Shown: positions 26,470 through 35,459 of the stretch, one piece after another | Position numbering within the stretch: position 1 is the first letter of the stretch | Layout: every line of letters starts with the position of its first letter | Assembly: GCA_963803295.1 (NCBI GenBank) | Contig: CAWDMC010000011.1 | Span: 248,001-312,000 of the forward strand | DNA length: 64,000 bases | Source of the DNA: CAWDMC01 sp963803295 | GTDB taxonomy: Bacteria; Acidobacteriota; Terriglobia; UBA7540 | Direction: 5' to 3' | Notes under the pieces: model-generated | What the model was told of the DNA's origin: nothing | The model's input: the letters and a program-made list of their open reading frames with translations, nothing else | The model's database searches: none | Translations under genes and position numbers: made by a program

Positions 26470-26889
26470 TCAGACCAGAGGATCGCCGTTTTCATCCACA
26501 GGATCTTCGAAGAGCTTGCGTAGCTCCTGCGAGAAGATGCGGAACAGCAGCTCAAAGGCGTGGCGCCACTCATGCGGAAACGACTGCTCCAACGTCGCAA
26601 GCTGGCCCGTCTCCATGTCTTTGAAGAAACCGGCGGCAGTGTGCCAGATGAAGGTCGCGTCATTCTTCCTGGAAGGGCAACGATCGAAATCCAGCTTCCC
26701 GCGGTTGAGGAACAGCGTGAAGCTGAACCCCCAGTCCTCGATGGTCCAGGCGGTGGTAAGCCGCGCTTCGCGAATTGCCTGTCGTACTACTCGTTCTCGA
26801 CCGGCCAGCACGAAGGCACGCTGCGTCAGGCGCCGCAAAGCGCGCTTCGAAAGCTGAGATGGCTCGGTTTGTGCGGCGGGTTCGTCCAT
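26470..26889 (-). CDS. small SCP2-like protein, hypothetical
   Basis: A 139-residue cytoplasmic protein with a charged N-terminal helix region (LSKRALRRLTQRAFVLAGRE) and a middle part, TAWTIEDWGFSFTLFLNRGK to FIWHTAAGFFKDMETG, that resembles the beta-sheet of SCP2/sterol-carrier-like lipid-binding folds. That assignment is weak. It lies 108 bp upstream of argS on the same strand. I start at the second ATG (26889); the frame opens two codons earlier. There is no clear Shine-Dalgarno sequence. Confidence 0.6.
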   Translation of the reverse strand: MDEPAAQTEPSQLSKRALRRLTQRAFVLAGRERVVRQAIREARLTTAWTIEDWGFSFTLFLNRGKLDFDRCPSRKNDATFIWHTAAGFFKDMETGQLATLEQSFPHEWRHAFELLFRIFSQELRKLFEDPVDENGDPLV

Positions 26890-27032
26890 TGCCAATCAGA
26901 AGTATAACCGTGGAGAGCGGCGGGGATAACGAAAACTGAAGGCTGAGCACTCAATGACTTGTCACCTCTACGGTACTTCAAGGTGGGTCCCAAAGAACCG
27001 CGAAACTCTGTCGGCCAGAACTGACGGTCTGG

Positions 27033-27446
27033 TCACTTGTCATTCGTCACCGTTCTTTCCATTCCTTTGCGAATGAACGCGACGATATCCTGAGTGGACG
27101 CACCCGGCTGAAATACTTCGGTGACACCAGCTCGCTTGAGCGCTGGGATGTCCTGGGCAGGGATGATGCCCCCGGCGAGAACCATAACATCATCCATGCC
27201 CTGGGCGCGCAGCAACTCGCAGATCCGCGGCAGGATGGTGTTGTGCGCTCCGGAGAGTATCGAAATGCCGACCGCGTCGACGTCCTCGTCAAGGGCGGCG
27301 CGGGCGATCTGCTCGGGTGTCTGGCGCAGACCGGTGTAAATCACCTCCATACCCGCATCGCGAAGGGCGCGGGCCACGATTTTTGCGCCACGGTCATGGC
27401 CGTCCAAGCCGGGTTTGGCGACGAGTACGCGAATGCGGTGGTCCAT
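27033..27446 (-). CDS. cobalamin-binding small subunit of acyl-CoA mutase (IcmB-like)
   Basis: A 137-residue B12-binding domain protein. It carries the base-off/His-on signature DGHDRG in KPGLDGHDRGAKIVARALRD, then GLRQTPEQIA, VGISILSGAH and AGGIIPAQDI, all typical of the C-terminal cobalamin domain of methylmalonyl-CoA mutases. As a separate protein it matches the small subunit of two-subunit mutases; IcmB of Streptomyces is of very similar length. It is 72 bp downstream of the large subunit gene and must assemble with it around adenosylcobalamin. I start at ATG 27446 (MDHRIRVL), since homologs begin here. Confidence 0.88.
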   Translation of the reverse strand: MDHRIRVLVAKPGLDGHDRGAKIVARALRDAGMEVIYTGLRQTPEQIARAALDEDVDAVGISILSGAHNTILPRICELLRAQGMDDVMVLAGGIIPAQDIPALKRAGVTEVFQPGASTQDIVAFIRKGMERTVTNDK

Positions 27447-27518
27447 AGAAGCGAGCGGCAAAAGACAGGCAATGACGAGCGATCAACCATGCGCGAGCGA
27501 GAAAATGTTCGGTTCGTC

Positions 27519-29195
27519 TTACCTGAAAGCCGGTTCCTGGTAGGTTCCAAACACGCGCCGAAGCACATCGCACATCTCGCCCAAGGTGGCGTAGACGCGC
27601 ACGCACTCAAGCAGGTAGGGCATCAAGTTGGCATCGCTAGCGGCGGCACCCGCCAGCGCTTCGAGGGTCGATTGGACCTTCACCCGATCCCGCGTCTGAC
27701 GCAAGGCCGCGATCTTTTCGCGCTGGCGGCGGGCCACGTTCTCATCGATCACCAGGATGTCGATGGGCAGGTTCTCGTCGGCGACAAACTGGTTGACGCC
27801 GACGATGATCTTCTCCTTCCGTTCCAGTTGCTGCTGATAGGCGTAAGCTGCCTCGTGAATCTCCCGCTGCGGGAAGCCCTTTTCGATCGCTGCTACCATA
27901 CCTCCCATGCTGTCGATCTTCTCGAAGTACTCATAGCAGGCACGCTCGATCGCAAGGGTGAGCGCCTCGACGAAGTACGACCCGCCCAAAGGATCCACCG
28001 TATTGGTGACGCCGCTTTCGTGAGCGATGATCTGCTGGGTTCGCAGGGCGATGGTTACCGCGTCCTCGGTAGGCAAGGCCCAGGCCTCATCGAGGGAATT
28101 CGTGTGGAGCGACTGCGTGCCGCCTAGAACGGCGGCCAGTGCCTGGATGGTGGTGCGGATCACGTTGTTGTAAGGCTGCTGAGCGGTGAGCGAGCATCCT
28201 GCGGTCTGGCTGTGGAACCGGCACAGCCAGGAGCGCGGATTAGTGGCTCCAAAGCGCTCCTTCATTACCCGCGCCCAGATTTTGCGAGCCGCGCGGTACT
28301 TGGCGATCTCTTCGAAGAGATCGTTGTGGGCGTTGAAGAAGAAGCTCAGGCGTGGGGCAAACGCGTCCACGTCGACACCGGCGCGCCGGACCCACTCGAC
28401 ATACTCGATCCCGTCCCGCAGCGTAAAAGCCAGCTCCTGCACGGCGGTCGATCCGGCCTCCCGGATGTGATATCCGCTGATCGAAATGGTGTTCCACCGC
28501 GGAACCTGGCGCGTGCCGAAGATGATGGTATCTACCACCAGGCGCATGGAGGGCCGGGGAGGGAAGATATACTCCTTCTGAGCAATATATTCCTTGAGTA
28601 TATCATTCTGGGTTGTACCGGAGATCTTGTGCCAGTCGAACCCGCGCTTTTCGGCCGCCACCAGGTACATCGCCCAGACGATCGCGGCGGGCGAGTTAAT
28701 GGTCATGGAAGTGGTGACCGCATCAAGGGGCAGACCCTCAAGCAGGGTCTCCATGTCGGCGAGCGACGAGATCGATACGCCACATTTGCCTATCTCACCT
28801 TCGGCGAGCGGATGATCGCAGTCGTAGCCCATCAGGGCAGGCAAGTCGAAGGCTATGGAAAGTCCGGTCTGACCTTGCCGAAGCAGGTAATGCAGCCGGC
28901 GGTTGGTGTCTTCCGGGCTGGCGAACCCGGAGAACTGGCGCATGGTCCACACCTTGCCGCGGTACATGCTGGCGTGGATCCCGCGCGTGAAGGGGTACTC
29001 CGCTGGATTTCCCAGGTCGCGCTGGTAATCGAAATTCCCGAGACCGGAAGGCGCGTAAAGGGGTTCGACGGGGACGCCAGAGAGGGTGGTAAAGGACCCC
29101 TGCGCAGCGACTGGCGCCGGTGTGCATTCCGCCGCCGGTGCGGAGGACGTCGTGGCGAAGACTGGGCCCTGCGGATCGTATCCTTCTGTCGCCAT
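27519..29195 (-). CDS. acyl-CoA mutase large subunit, predicted isobutyryl-CoA mutase (IcmA-like)
   Basis: A 558-residue TIM-barrel substrate-binding subunit of the methylmalonyl-CoA mutase family (YPFTRGIHASMYRG, GQTGLSIAFDLP, ISGTTQNDILKEY, SGYHIREAG, FHSQTAGCSLTAQQP, NTVDPLGGS). The two residues that set substrate choice differ from methylmalonyl-CoA mutase: F88 in TMRQFSGF replaces Tyr89, and Q206 in KEYIAQKEY replaces Arg207 (Propionibacterium numbering). These are the Phe80/Gln198 residues of isobutyryl-CoA mutase; the 118-residue spacing is the same in all three. It should therefore interconvert isobutyryl-CoA and butyryl-CoA. Automatic annotation would call it methylmalonyl-CoA mutase. 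No MeaB-type chaperone lies nearby. Confidence 0.88.
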   Translation of the reverse strand: MATEGYDPQGPVFATTSSAPAAECTPAPVAAQGSFTTLSGVPVEPLYAPSGLGNFDYQRDLGNPAEYPFTRGIHASMYRGKVWTMRQFSGFASPEDTNRRLHYLLRQGQTGLSIAFDLPALMGYDCDHPLAEGEIGKCGVSISSLADMETLLEGLPLDAVTTSMTINSPAAIVWAMYLVAAEKRGFDWHKISGTTQNDILKEYIAQKEYIFPPRPSMRLVVDTIIFGTRQVPRWNTISISGYHIREAGSTAVQELAFTLRDGIEYVEWVRRAGVDVDAFAPRLSFFFNAHNDLFEEIAKYRAARKIWARVMKERFGATNPRSWLCRFHSQTAGCSLTAQQPYNNVIRTTIQALAAVLGGTQSLHTNSLDEAWALPTEDAVTIALRTQQIIAHESGVTNTVDPLGGSYFVEALTLAIERACYEYFEKIDSMGGMVAAIEKGFPQREIHEAAYAYQQQLERKEKIIVGVNQFVADENLPIDILVIDENVARRQREKIAALRQTRDRVKVQSTLEALAGAAASDANLMPYLLECVRVYATLGEMCDVLRRVFGTYQEPAFR

Positions 29196-29280
29196 GGATC
29201 GATCTTATCGACCGGAACATCCAAAGTCAAACAACGGAAGGATCGAGATCTGGCCTTACTGTTTTTGGATTCTGAGCGCG

Positions 29281-29571
29281 TCAAACACTGATCCGCCTCT
29301 GCTTATGCCGGTTGAGATACCAGCAGGGGCTGTATCCAAGGTGCGGAAACAGAGAGCGAACGCAGGTCTGGGTGTGCGGGTCGAGAAAGAAATACTGCTC
29401 GCCCTTGGCGTTTTTGTTGGGCACGGCGTAGAAGGGCTGAACGGTAAGGATGCTGTAGGGATTGCGATGAAGGAGGAGCCTCAAGCGAAGCCAGAGATAG
29501 TCCCCGCCATAAACAGCCGAAAGTAAAAGAAGGACGCCGATGGCCGCGCGCAGTAATGCGCGCCCAACCAC
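29281..29571 (-). CDS. small exported or membrane-anchored hypothetical protein
   Basis: A 96-residue protein starting at GTG, with a hydrophobic N-terminal segment (LLRAAIGVLLLLSAVYGGDYL) and a conserved-looking globular part: NPYSILTVQPFYAVPNKNAK, then DTCV-like HTQTCVRSLFPHLGYSPCWYL. The two Cys residues are outside the membrane segment and could form a disulfide. I have seen this arrangement in acidobacterial hypothetical proteins; no function is known to me. It lies between the mutase and the sugar-binding protein on the same strand. Confidence 0.6.
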   Translation of the reverse strand: MVGRALLRAAIGVLLLLSAVYGGDYLWLRLRLLLHRNPYSILTVQPFYAVPNKNAKGEQYFFLDPHTQTCVRSLFPHLGYSPCWYLNRHKQRRISV

Positions 29572-29652
29572 GGCGCGGCCTGTGGCATTGTCTTCTAGTC
29601 CCAGACGTCGCCCCTCGAATAAATCCGCCAGCTACGCGACCACCCGTACGGC

Positions 29653-30648
29653 CTATTGCTGAGCGGCCTCCGCCAGAGCATTGCGGTAATCGTCCACGTT
29701 CTGTGCGTTCACCACCGTAGTGCCCGTATCGGTGATCTGCGGCAACGGCGAGGTGGGTGCGGTCTTCCAATCGGTGAACTGGTGTACGGCGTTGTGGTGC
29801 AGATCGTCCAGAAAACGAAGCCCATAGAAGGCCATGGTGTAGGGCTTCTGGGCCACAGTGGCCGTGATCAGTCCTCCCGAAATGGCCCGAAGGGTCTCGG
29901 GATTCGCGTCCATAGCGACGATGGGGATGGAGCCCCCCTTCCCGGCCTGTGACAAGGCCTTGGCCGCTGCCGGTCCCCCGGCCGCGTCGAGGCAGACGAT
30001 TCCCTTGACTTGCCACTTCGAGATGAGGTCAGTCACCTCGGAGGCAGCCAAGGTGGGGTCGCCCTTGTCATCATACGTCCACTGCAAGGTGACGTAGGGC
30101 GATGACTTGATCCCGTCCTCAAGGCCGCGGAGGCGCTCGTCAAGGTTGAACTGCCCTGGGATTGTTAACACCGCCACGCCGCCGTTGCCGTGCAGGATCT
30201 GGATGAGCAGCTTTCCAAGTTGAACGCCGGCGCGGTAATTATCCGTGCCGATGAAGGCGATTCGCTTTGACTCGGGCGAGTCCGAGTCCACAGTGATGAC
30301 CGGTATGCCCTGCTCGACCGCCTTGTCGATGTCGTCCTTGAAGAGCGCGGGCTGAGCTGGAGATACCAGAATGCCGGAAGGATGCTGTGCTACCGCGTCC
30401 CGAAAGGCCTTGAGTTCCGCAGCGGGATCGTAACTCGCCGCCCCAACGAATTCGGCCTTGACCTTCATCTCGCGGGCAGCTCCCATGAAGCCGGCCTTGG
30501 CGTCCTGCCAGTAAGGCAGGGTGTTGTTGATGGCTACAAGGACATAGTGCTCGTCTGAGGTGTGATTGGAGGGCCCGCAGGAGACAAGTGATAACGCGAG
30601 CGCAGCCAGGAGGGCGAAAGAGAACACTGTTCTGAGACTGAGTGTCAT
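29653..30648 (-). CDS. ribose-type periplasmic sugar-binding lipoprotein
   Basis: A 331-residue substrate-binding protein of the RbsB/LacI-like type I fold (Peripla_BP_4). The N-terminus has a lipoprotein signal with lipobox LVSC (Cys24). Landmarks are NTLPYWQDAKAGFMGAA, GILVSPAQPALF, PVITVDSDSPES, FIGTDNYRAG and IVAMDANPET, which line the sugar site in family members. GGGGA precedes the ATG. There is no ATPase or permease gene next to it, so it either works with a transporter encoded elsewhere or has a sensory role. The exact sugar cannot be predicted. Confidence 0.88.
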   Translation of the reverse strand: MTLSLRTVFSFALLAALALSLVSCGPSNHTSDEHYVLVAINNTLPYWQDAKAGFMGAAREMKVKAEFVGAASYDPAAELKAFRDAVAQHPSGILVSPAQPALFKDDIDKAVEQGIPVITVDSDSPESKRIAFIGTDNYRAGVQLGKLLIQILHGNGGVAVLTIPGQFNLDERLRGLEDGIKSSPYVTLQWTYDDKGDPTLAASEVTDLISKWQVKGIVCLDAAGGPAAAKALSQAGKGGSIPIVAMDANPETLRAISGGLITATVAQKPYTMAFYGLRFLDDLHHNAVHQFTDWKTAPTSPLPQITDTGTTVVNAQNVDDYRNALAEAAQQ

Positions 30649-31326
30649 GATCTTTTCCCCTTTCGTGCGAGCTTCGGTGAGCGAGTGCCAGCCCCGAGGA
30701 TAAGGGCATGTACTCCGGGGGAAAGGCTACCACAAAAAAGACAAGTCGTCGATCTGGTGGAGGCAGCAAAGGCAGCAAGGCAGCAAGGCAGCAAAAAAAG
30801 CCGGAACTTCGCCTTGGACACCTCGACCAACTCCGAGTGGATTTTTTGTCCAAGAAAATCTGCCGGATGGGTGGAAAATGGGACAGAGCATTGGCTTGGG
30901 AGGGGAGAATGCGAAGGGGACGGGATGCGATGCGGCGTGAGCCGAGCGCCGTCGCAACCGCTAACTGGGGGGCGCGCGGAGAGGGACAGGGCAAAGTTGA
31001 CTAGCCGGCCCGAGTCGGATCAGGAGCTGAATCGAGTCGGCGCCTTTGAGATGCAGCCGTGCAACTGGGCGGCCACTGGGAGGGCCGTGAGGTGGGCCTT
31101 TGGCAAGCCCTTCCGTACATGGTTTATATAGTAATGTATATACATATAGATAACCTAGTGGGAAGAGAACCTCTCCTCACCAGCAAGGCGGCAGGCGACC
31201 CGAGCGGGAAACCACGATCCACCACGCCGGACCCGTGCGGCCAATGAGAGTCCGGCCTAAGCAAGAATCAGGAGCAACCCAGGGCTTCGGGTGAGTGCCA
31301 GCCGGCCTCAGTAATCCGGAGGCGGA
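30649..31326. other. non-coding region with short tandem repeat
   Basis: About 680 bases between the sugar-binding lipoprotein and ompH. Plus-strand open frames here have low-complexity, unlikely products. It contains four copies of GGCAGCAA at 30762-30794 and a very AT-rich patch around 31120-31155 (TATATAGTAATGTATATACA) inside otherwise GC-rich DNA. It should also contain the promoter of the lipoprotein gene. Confidence 0.5.
30762..30794. repeat. GGCAGCAA tandem repeat, four copies
   Basis: Four units of GGCAGCAA (30762-30769, 30771-30778, 30779-30786, 30787-30794), with one extra A after the first, ending in an A-run. This is a slippage-prone microsatellite in an intergenic region. Confidence 0.65.
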
Positions 31327-31935
31327 CTAGGGCTTCTTCGTCGTGGCCGCAGGCTTTTCAGCCGGGCCCGCGGGTTTGGACGCGTCAGCCGTAGTCACCG
31401 GGTAAGCGGCGTCGTACCGTTTTACCATCTCTTCCGTCAGGTCCGTACCCGGCGCGACGTAGTAGAACGGGACCTGCGGATTCGAGTCGTCCAGAACCAC
31501 GCTGAAACTGCCCTGCTTGGCGTAGTCATTGATCAGCTTCACCATCTTCTGGCCGATACGGTTGATCACTTCCTGGCTGTCAGCCTGGAAGTCAGCTTGG
31601 GCGTCTTCCTGAGTACGCTTGAAGATCTTGTTCTTGTCGTCCAGGTCCCTGGTAATCCGGCGTTGCTCGTCGTCGCTCAGGGTGTTGGTACCCTTCTGAA
31701 GCTGATCCTGCAGGGCGGCGATTTCCTGCTGTTGTTTGGTGAGCTCGTCGCGCCGCGGCTGGTACTTCTTCTGCAGATCAGCGAACGCCTTCTTACCCTC
31801 TTGGGTATTTCCGATCGCTCCCTGCATGGCAATTACTCCGACCTTGCTTGCCGTGCCCTCACCTTGGGCGCGCCCCACCAGCGGGGCGGCCAAAACGGCT
31901 AGCGCCAAGGCCACTATTGATACTCGGTTCTTCAT
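31327..31935 (-). CDS. OmpH/Skp-family periplasmic chaperone
   Basis: A 202-residue exported protein: signal peptide MKNRVSIVALALAVLAAPLVG, a short beta-strand (KVGVIAMQGAI), then a long helical hairpin rich in Gln, Lys and Glu (about 50-125, e.g. LTKQQQEIAALQDQLQ) forming the Skp tentacles, and a closing strand region. The Pro/Ala/Lys-rich tail is lineage-specific. Skp holds unfolded outer-membrane proteins on the way to BamA, whose gene lies 62 bp upstream on the same strand; the bamA-ompH order is conserved in many Gram-negative bacteria. AAGGAG seven bases before the ATG supports the start. Confidence 0.88.
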   Translation of the reverse strand: MKNRVSIVALALAVLAAPLVGRAQGEGTASKVGVIAMQGAIGNTQEGKKAFADLQKKYQPRRDELTKQQQEIAALQDQLQKGTNTLSDDEQRRITRDLDDKNKIFKRTQEDAQADFQADSQEVINRIGQKMVKLINDYAKQGSFSVVLDDSNPQVPFYYVAPGTDLTEEMVKRYDAAYPVTTADASKPAGPAEKPAATTKKP

Positions 31936-31997
31936 TAACGCTCCTTAGAATCGATCAAATTTTGCAGACTTCTATCATATCAAACTTACCCCTTCCG

Positions 31998-34900
31998 CTA
32001 GAACTGGCGCGCCACGGTGAATCCCACCCGTGCCTTGCGGTCCCGGTACTCGAAAGCCCGGAAGAAAGGTAGGGCGGAATCGTAGGTGGCCTGGTTCGGG
32101 AACAGATTACGGAGAGCGTCCAGGCCCGCGCCCGACAACTGTGGCGGCGTCAGGTTCGAGTCGAGACGCAGCCAGTTGTATCCATAGTAGACGCGGAAAG
32201 GCGCGTTGACTACGGGCAGAACAACATCGAGCTCAAGACCAGTGGAACCGCGCGGCCGGAAATTCGTCACGGAGATCGGCTTCAAAGTGCTCGGAGTTTC
32301 GAACCAGGGATACAATTGGTTGATCTGCGCGATCTGAGACCCCGCCCCATTTTGCAGCTTCAACTGGCTCTGGCTGGCAATGAAGTCCACGCCCACATCG
32401 ACAAAGGCCGCCAGGGTAACCGGCCCCGCGATCGGAATCCTATATTCGAAGTTCTCCAGCAGCTCGGTATCGCCGCCCGGGAACTGCAGCGTATTATACG
32501 GGAAACGTGTATACGATCCGCACGTACCCACCTGTCTCTGGCCATTGGCACCCACAGCCCAGATTTGATTGCCGTTGGCGTCACGGTTGCAGACTTGGCC
32601 AATGGTGGGGAAAAAGGCCAGCGGGCTGATGGTGTAAATATCGAAACCGCGGATATCGTATTCACCGCCCATGTAGATACGCGAAAATGGAGGGGGCACC
32701 CTTCCCCCATACCCTCTGATCGTGGCTCCTACAAGGTGGAGTGCCAGAACGTTACGGCCGTGGTTGATCGGATGAAAATACTTGAACTCCACGTGGGGAC
32801 TGATCGTGTTCACATTGCCGCCCAGAGCCGAACCCGAGAAGGCCAGCGAGGCGTAAATATACTTGCCGTGGTGCGGATCCATAGCGCTGTCGAGCTTGTT
32901 GTAAACAAAGGTCGGCATCACCTGGCTGGTAGTGATACCGCTCAGCTGATTGGGCCCTTGAAACTGCCCGTAGTCCAGCTCCTGAAACAGCGACTGCGTC
33001 GCGGAATTGAACGTCTGCACGCTGCTGACCGAGTATTGATAGGTCAGGCCCACCCTGGCGAACGGGATCTTGTGCATCGGGTAGGAGGCAAAGACCGAAA
33101 ATCCGGTGGAGTTCTGCTGGAAGTTCTGGTAAAGCTGGCCATACGGCGTGTTTCCCAGCGAAAGATAGTTGATGCCGGAGTAAGCGGACAACTGCTGTAA
33201 CTGATTAAAGTGGTAATCGCTCTTGTAGACATTGAAGCCGAGCGTAATGGGACGGTCGAACACGTAGGGCTCGGTAAAGCCGAAAGAATAAAGCTTCTGG
33301 TAGGTACCGAAGCTGGTCTCAATACTCAGCGTTTCCCCCAAGCCCAGAAAATTATTGGTCGCATAGTTGATGCCGACGAAATTGCCCGCCAGTCCGCTAA
33401 CACCGCCTGAGAAACCGATCGAGTTCCGGCCCTTTTCCTTTACCTTGACATTGACGTCCACCGTTTGGTTCTGCGCGTTCTGCTTGATATCGTAATCTTC
33501 CTTCTTGATTTCGTCGAAAAAGCCGAGCTGGTTCATGCGCATAACGCTGTAGTCCCATAAGTTGTGTTGAAAGTGTAGCCCTCATCAACCATCAACTCCC
33601 GGCGGATCACTTTGTCGCGTGTCTTGGTGTTACCGCTGAACTCGATGCGGTGAACCCGGAGATTGCTTGCCCTCTTCGAAGTCGAGCGCGAGATTGATGA
33701 TGTGACGCTTTGGATCCTCCTCCGGATCAGGCGTAGCCGTGAAATTAATGTATCCGTAAGCGCCGTAGATCTTGCGGTAATTCTCGAGTCCTTTCCGCAC
33801 CTTGGAGAGATTGAAAATGTCACCCTGCTTCATCTGGAGCACGCCGGACATCTGCTCGGTCTTGAACAGCTTATTGCCGCGGATGACGACCCGACCGAGA
33901 TGATAAAGATTGCCCTCTTCGAGTCCCACCGTCAGGTCGACGCGCTTGCCATGGCCCGTGCTCCAGAAGAAGAACGGAAATCGGGTGGCGGTGTCGGTCG
34001 TCTTGGTCACAGGTTCCTTGCCACCACCCGGTAATAGCCGTGGTCCTGGTAAAGCTCGCGGACCTGTTCGAGGTCGTAGTCGATCTTGTCCTTGTCGTAA
34101 GTTTTGTGAAACCAATAGAACCAAGGTGGCACCCCGAAAGGCTTGGAGTATTTCATCGCCCGCACCAGGCGAAGATTGGGAAAAACCGTGTTGCCAGTGA
34201 AGCGGATGAGCCCCGACCTTCACTTTCGGTCCTTCCACGACGATGAAGGTCAAAGCCACCGAGTTCGGAGGGATATTGCGGGTGCGAGCCGTCACGCTGG
34301 CGAACTGGCGCCCGTGTTCAGACAGCAGTTCCTCCAGCACCACTTCGGCCCGCTTGATAACCACCGGATCATACTGGGAAAGAATCGTGAGGCCGACCTT
34401 CTTCTCCCGGAAACGATCGAGCACGTCGGACTGCTGCACGCTCGACAACCCTTTGTAGTCGATGCTCCGCACCAGCTTCTTCTCGCGGACAAAAAAGGTG
34501 ATGATCTTACCGCCGTTCGGCGCGTCCGCTACCTCAGCTCGAATATCATCCAGGAAACCTGTATTCCACAGCGACTGGAAATCGCGATCCAGCGTGTTCG
34601 GATCATAGACATCGCCCTTGCGGGAAAAGACACGGGCGCGCAGCGTTGAGGCCGGAATGCGGCGGTTGCCGCGAAATTGAATTTCAGTAATCAGAGGCTT
34701 GGAGGGCGCTTGCGGCACGCCTGGAGTAACCGAAGGTTGAGTGGGCTGAGGCTTCTCAGGCGTCACTGTAGGAGGAGCTTCCAGTTCAAGATTCGGCTGC
34801 TGCGCTGGGGGCTTCTGCCCAGGCTGCTGTCCTTCCCCTGCCGGTGCTTTCGAGGGCTGCCCGGGAGTTTGGCCACTCTGGTAGAAGGAGGTTGGCTGGG

Positions 34901-35125
34901 CGTCGTCTGGGATCCCTGCGGAGCAGCCTTCGCGTCCTTGTTGGGCGAAGATTGCGAGCCTTGAGGTGAACCTGCCTGAGCGCCAGCAGATGAAGAAGCC
35001 CCGCCAGCGGGCTGCTGGGCGGCCAATCCGAAGCACAATGTCGAGAAGATGGACGCTGCGAGGGGCGTCAGAATCAGCGCCGAAAATAGCAGGCGACGGA
35101 TCGAGAGTGCGCGCTGCCGGCGCAT
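31998..35125 (-). CDS. bamA: outer membrane protein assembly factor BamA, interrupted by five single-base indels
   Basis: Signal peptide (RRLLFSALILTPLAASIFSTL), a Gln/Pro/Ser-rich linker, POTRA domains (ITEIQFRGNRRIPA, VVIRGNKLFKTEQM, HRIEFSGNTKTRDKVIRREL) and a complete 16-strand barrel region (31998-33542) with IYMGGEYDIRGFD (the VRGF/IRGF loop 6 motif) and C-terminal aromatic RVGFTVARQF. Reading needs five frame changes: a base missing near 34870-34890, an extra base in CCCC 34211-34214, a base missing near 34020, an extra base near 33661 and a base missing near 33563. Between these, sequence remains BamA-like without stops. BamA is essential, so these are more likely sequencing errors than decay. 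It lies between clpC and ompH. Confidence 0.85.
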
Positions 35126-35416
35126 CTTAACTTCGATCGGCAAGAGACAGATCTCCCCCTCCCTCAAAAAAGCTAATCCTTCCGATGCTGGGAGTTCACC
35201 AGGAGTTGGCCGGAAACGGAATTCGTCCGCAGGGTCTCGGCCCTCTTAGACCCGCGAGGAGATTTTGATATCACCCGGCGCGGGTGGCGGATCGACTTCG
35301 AGAATTCTCCGAATGCCGCCGCTTTGAGTCAACGAGAAAAACTTCCCCCGGCATTGTACCCGATTCTCACCTGCCAGGCGAAGAGCTAGTGAGAAAGAGG
35401 GGTAGCGGCAACAAGC

Positions 35417-35437
35417 TTATCGTTTAGCGAACGATAA
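35417..35437. other. palindrome between clpC and bamA
   Basis: TTATCGTT-TAGCG-AACGATAA, perfect 8-bp arms, 23 bases after the clpC stop on the minus strand. There is no T-run on either side, so it may be a weak terminator, an RNA processing hairpin or an operator for bamA. The surrounding 330-bp spacer (35126-35459) holds nothing else I can recognise. Confidence 0.45.
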
Positions 35438-35459
35438 TAGAGGCCTTCGTTCGAAACGA

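Noticed and set aside
30685..31131. Plus-strand gene of 148 residues between the lipoprotein and ompH genes
   Set aside because: Overlaps a GGCAGCAA repeat, has low-complexity sequence and no ribosome binding site.
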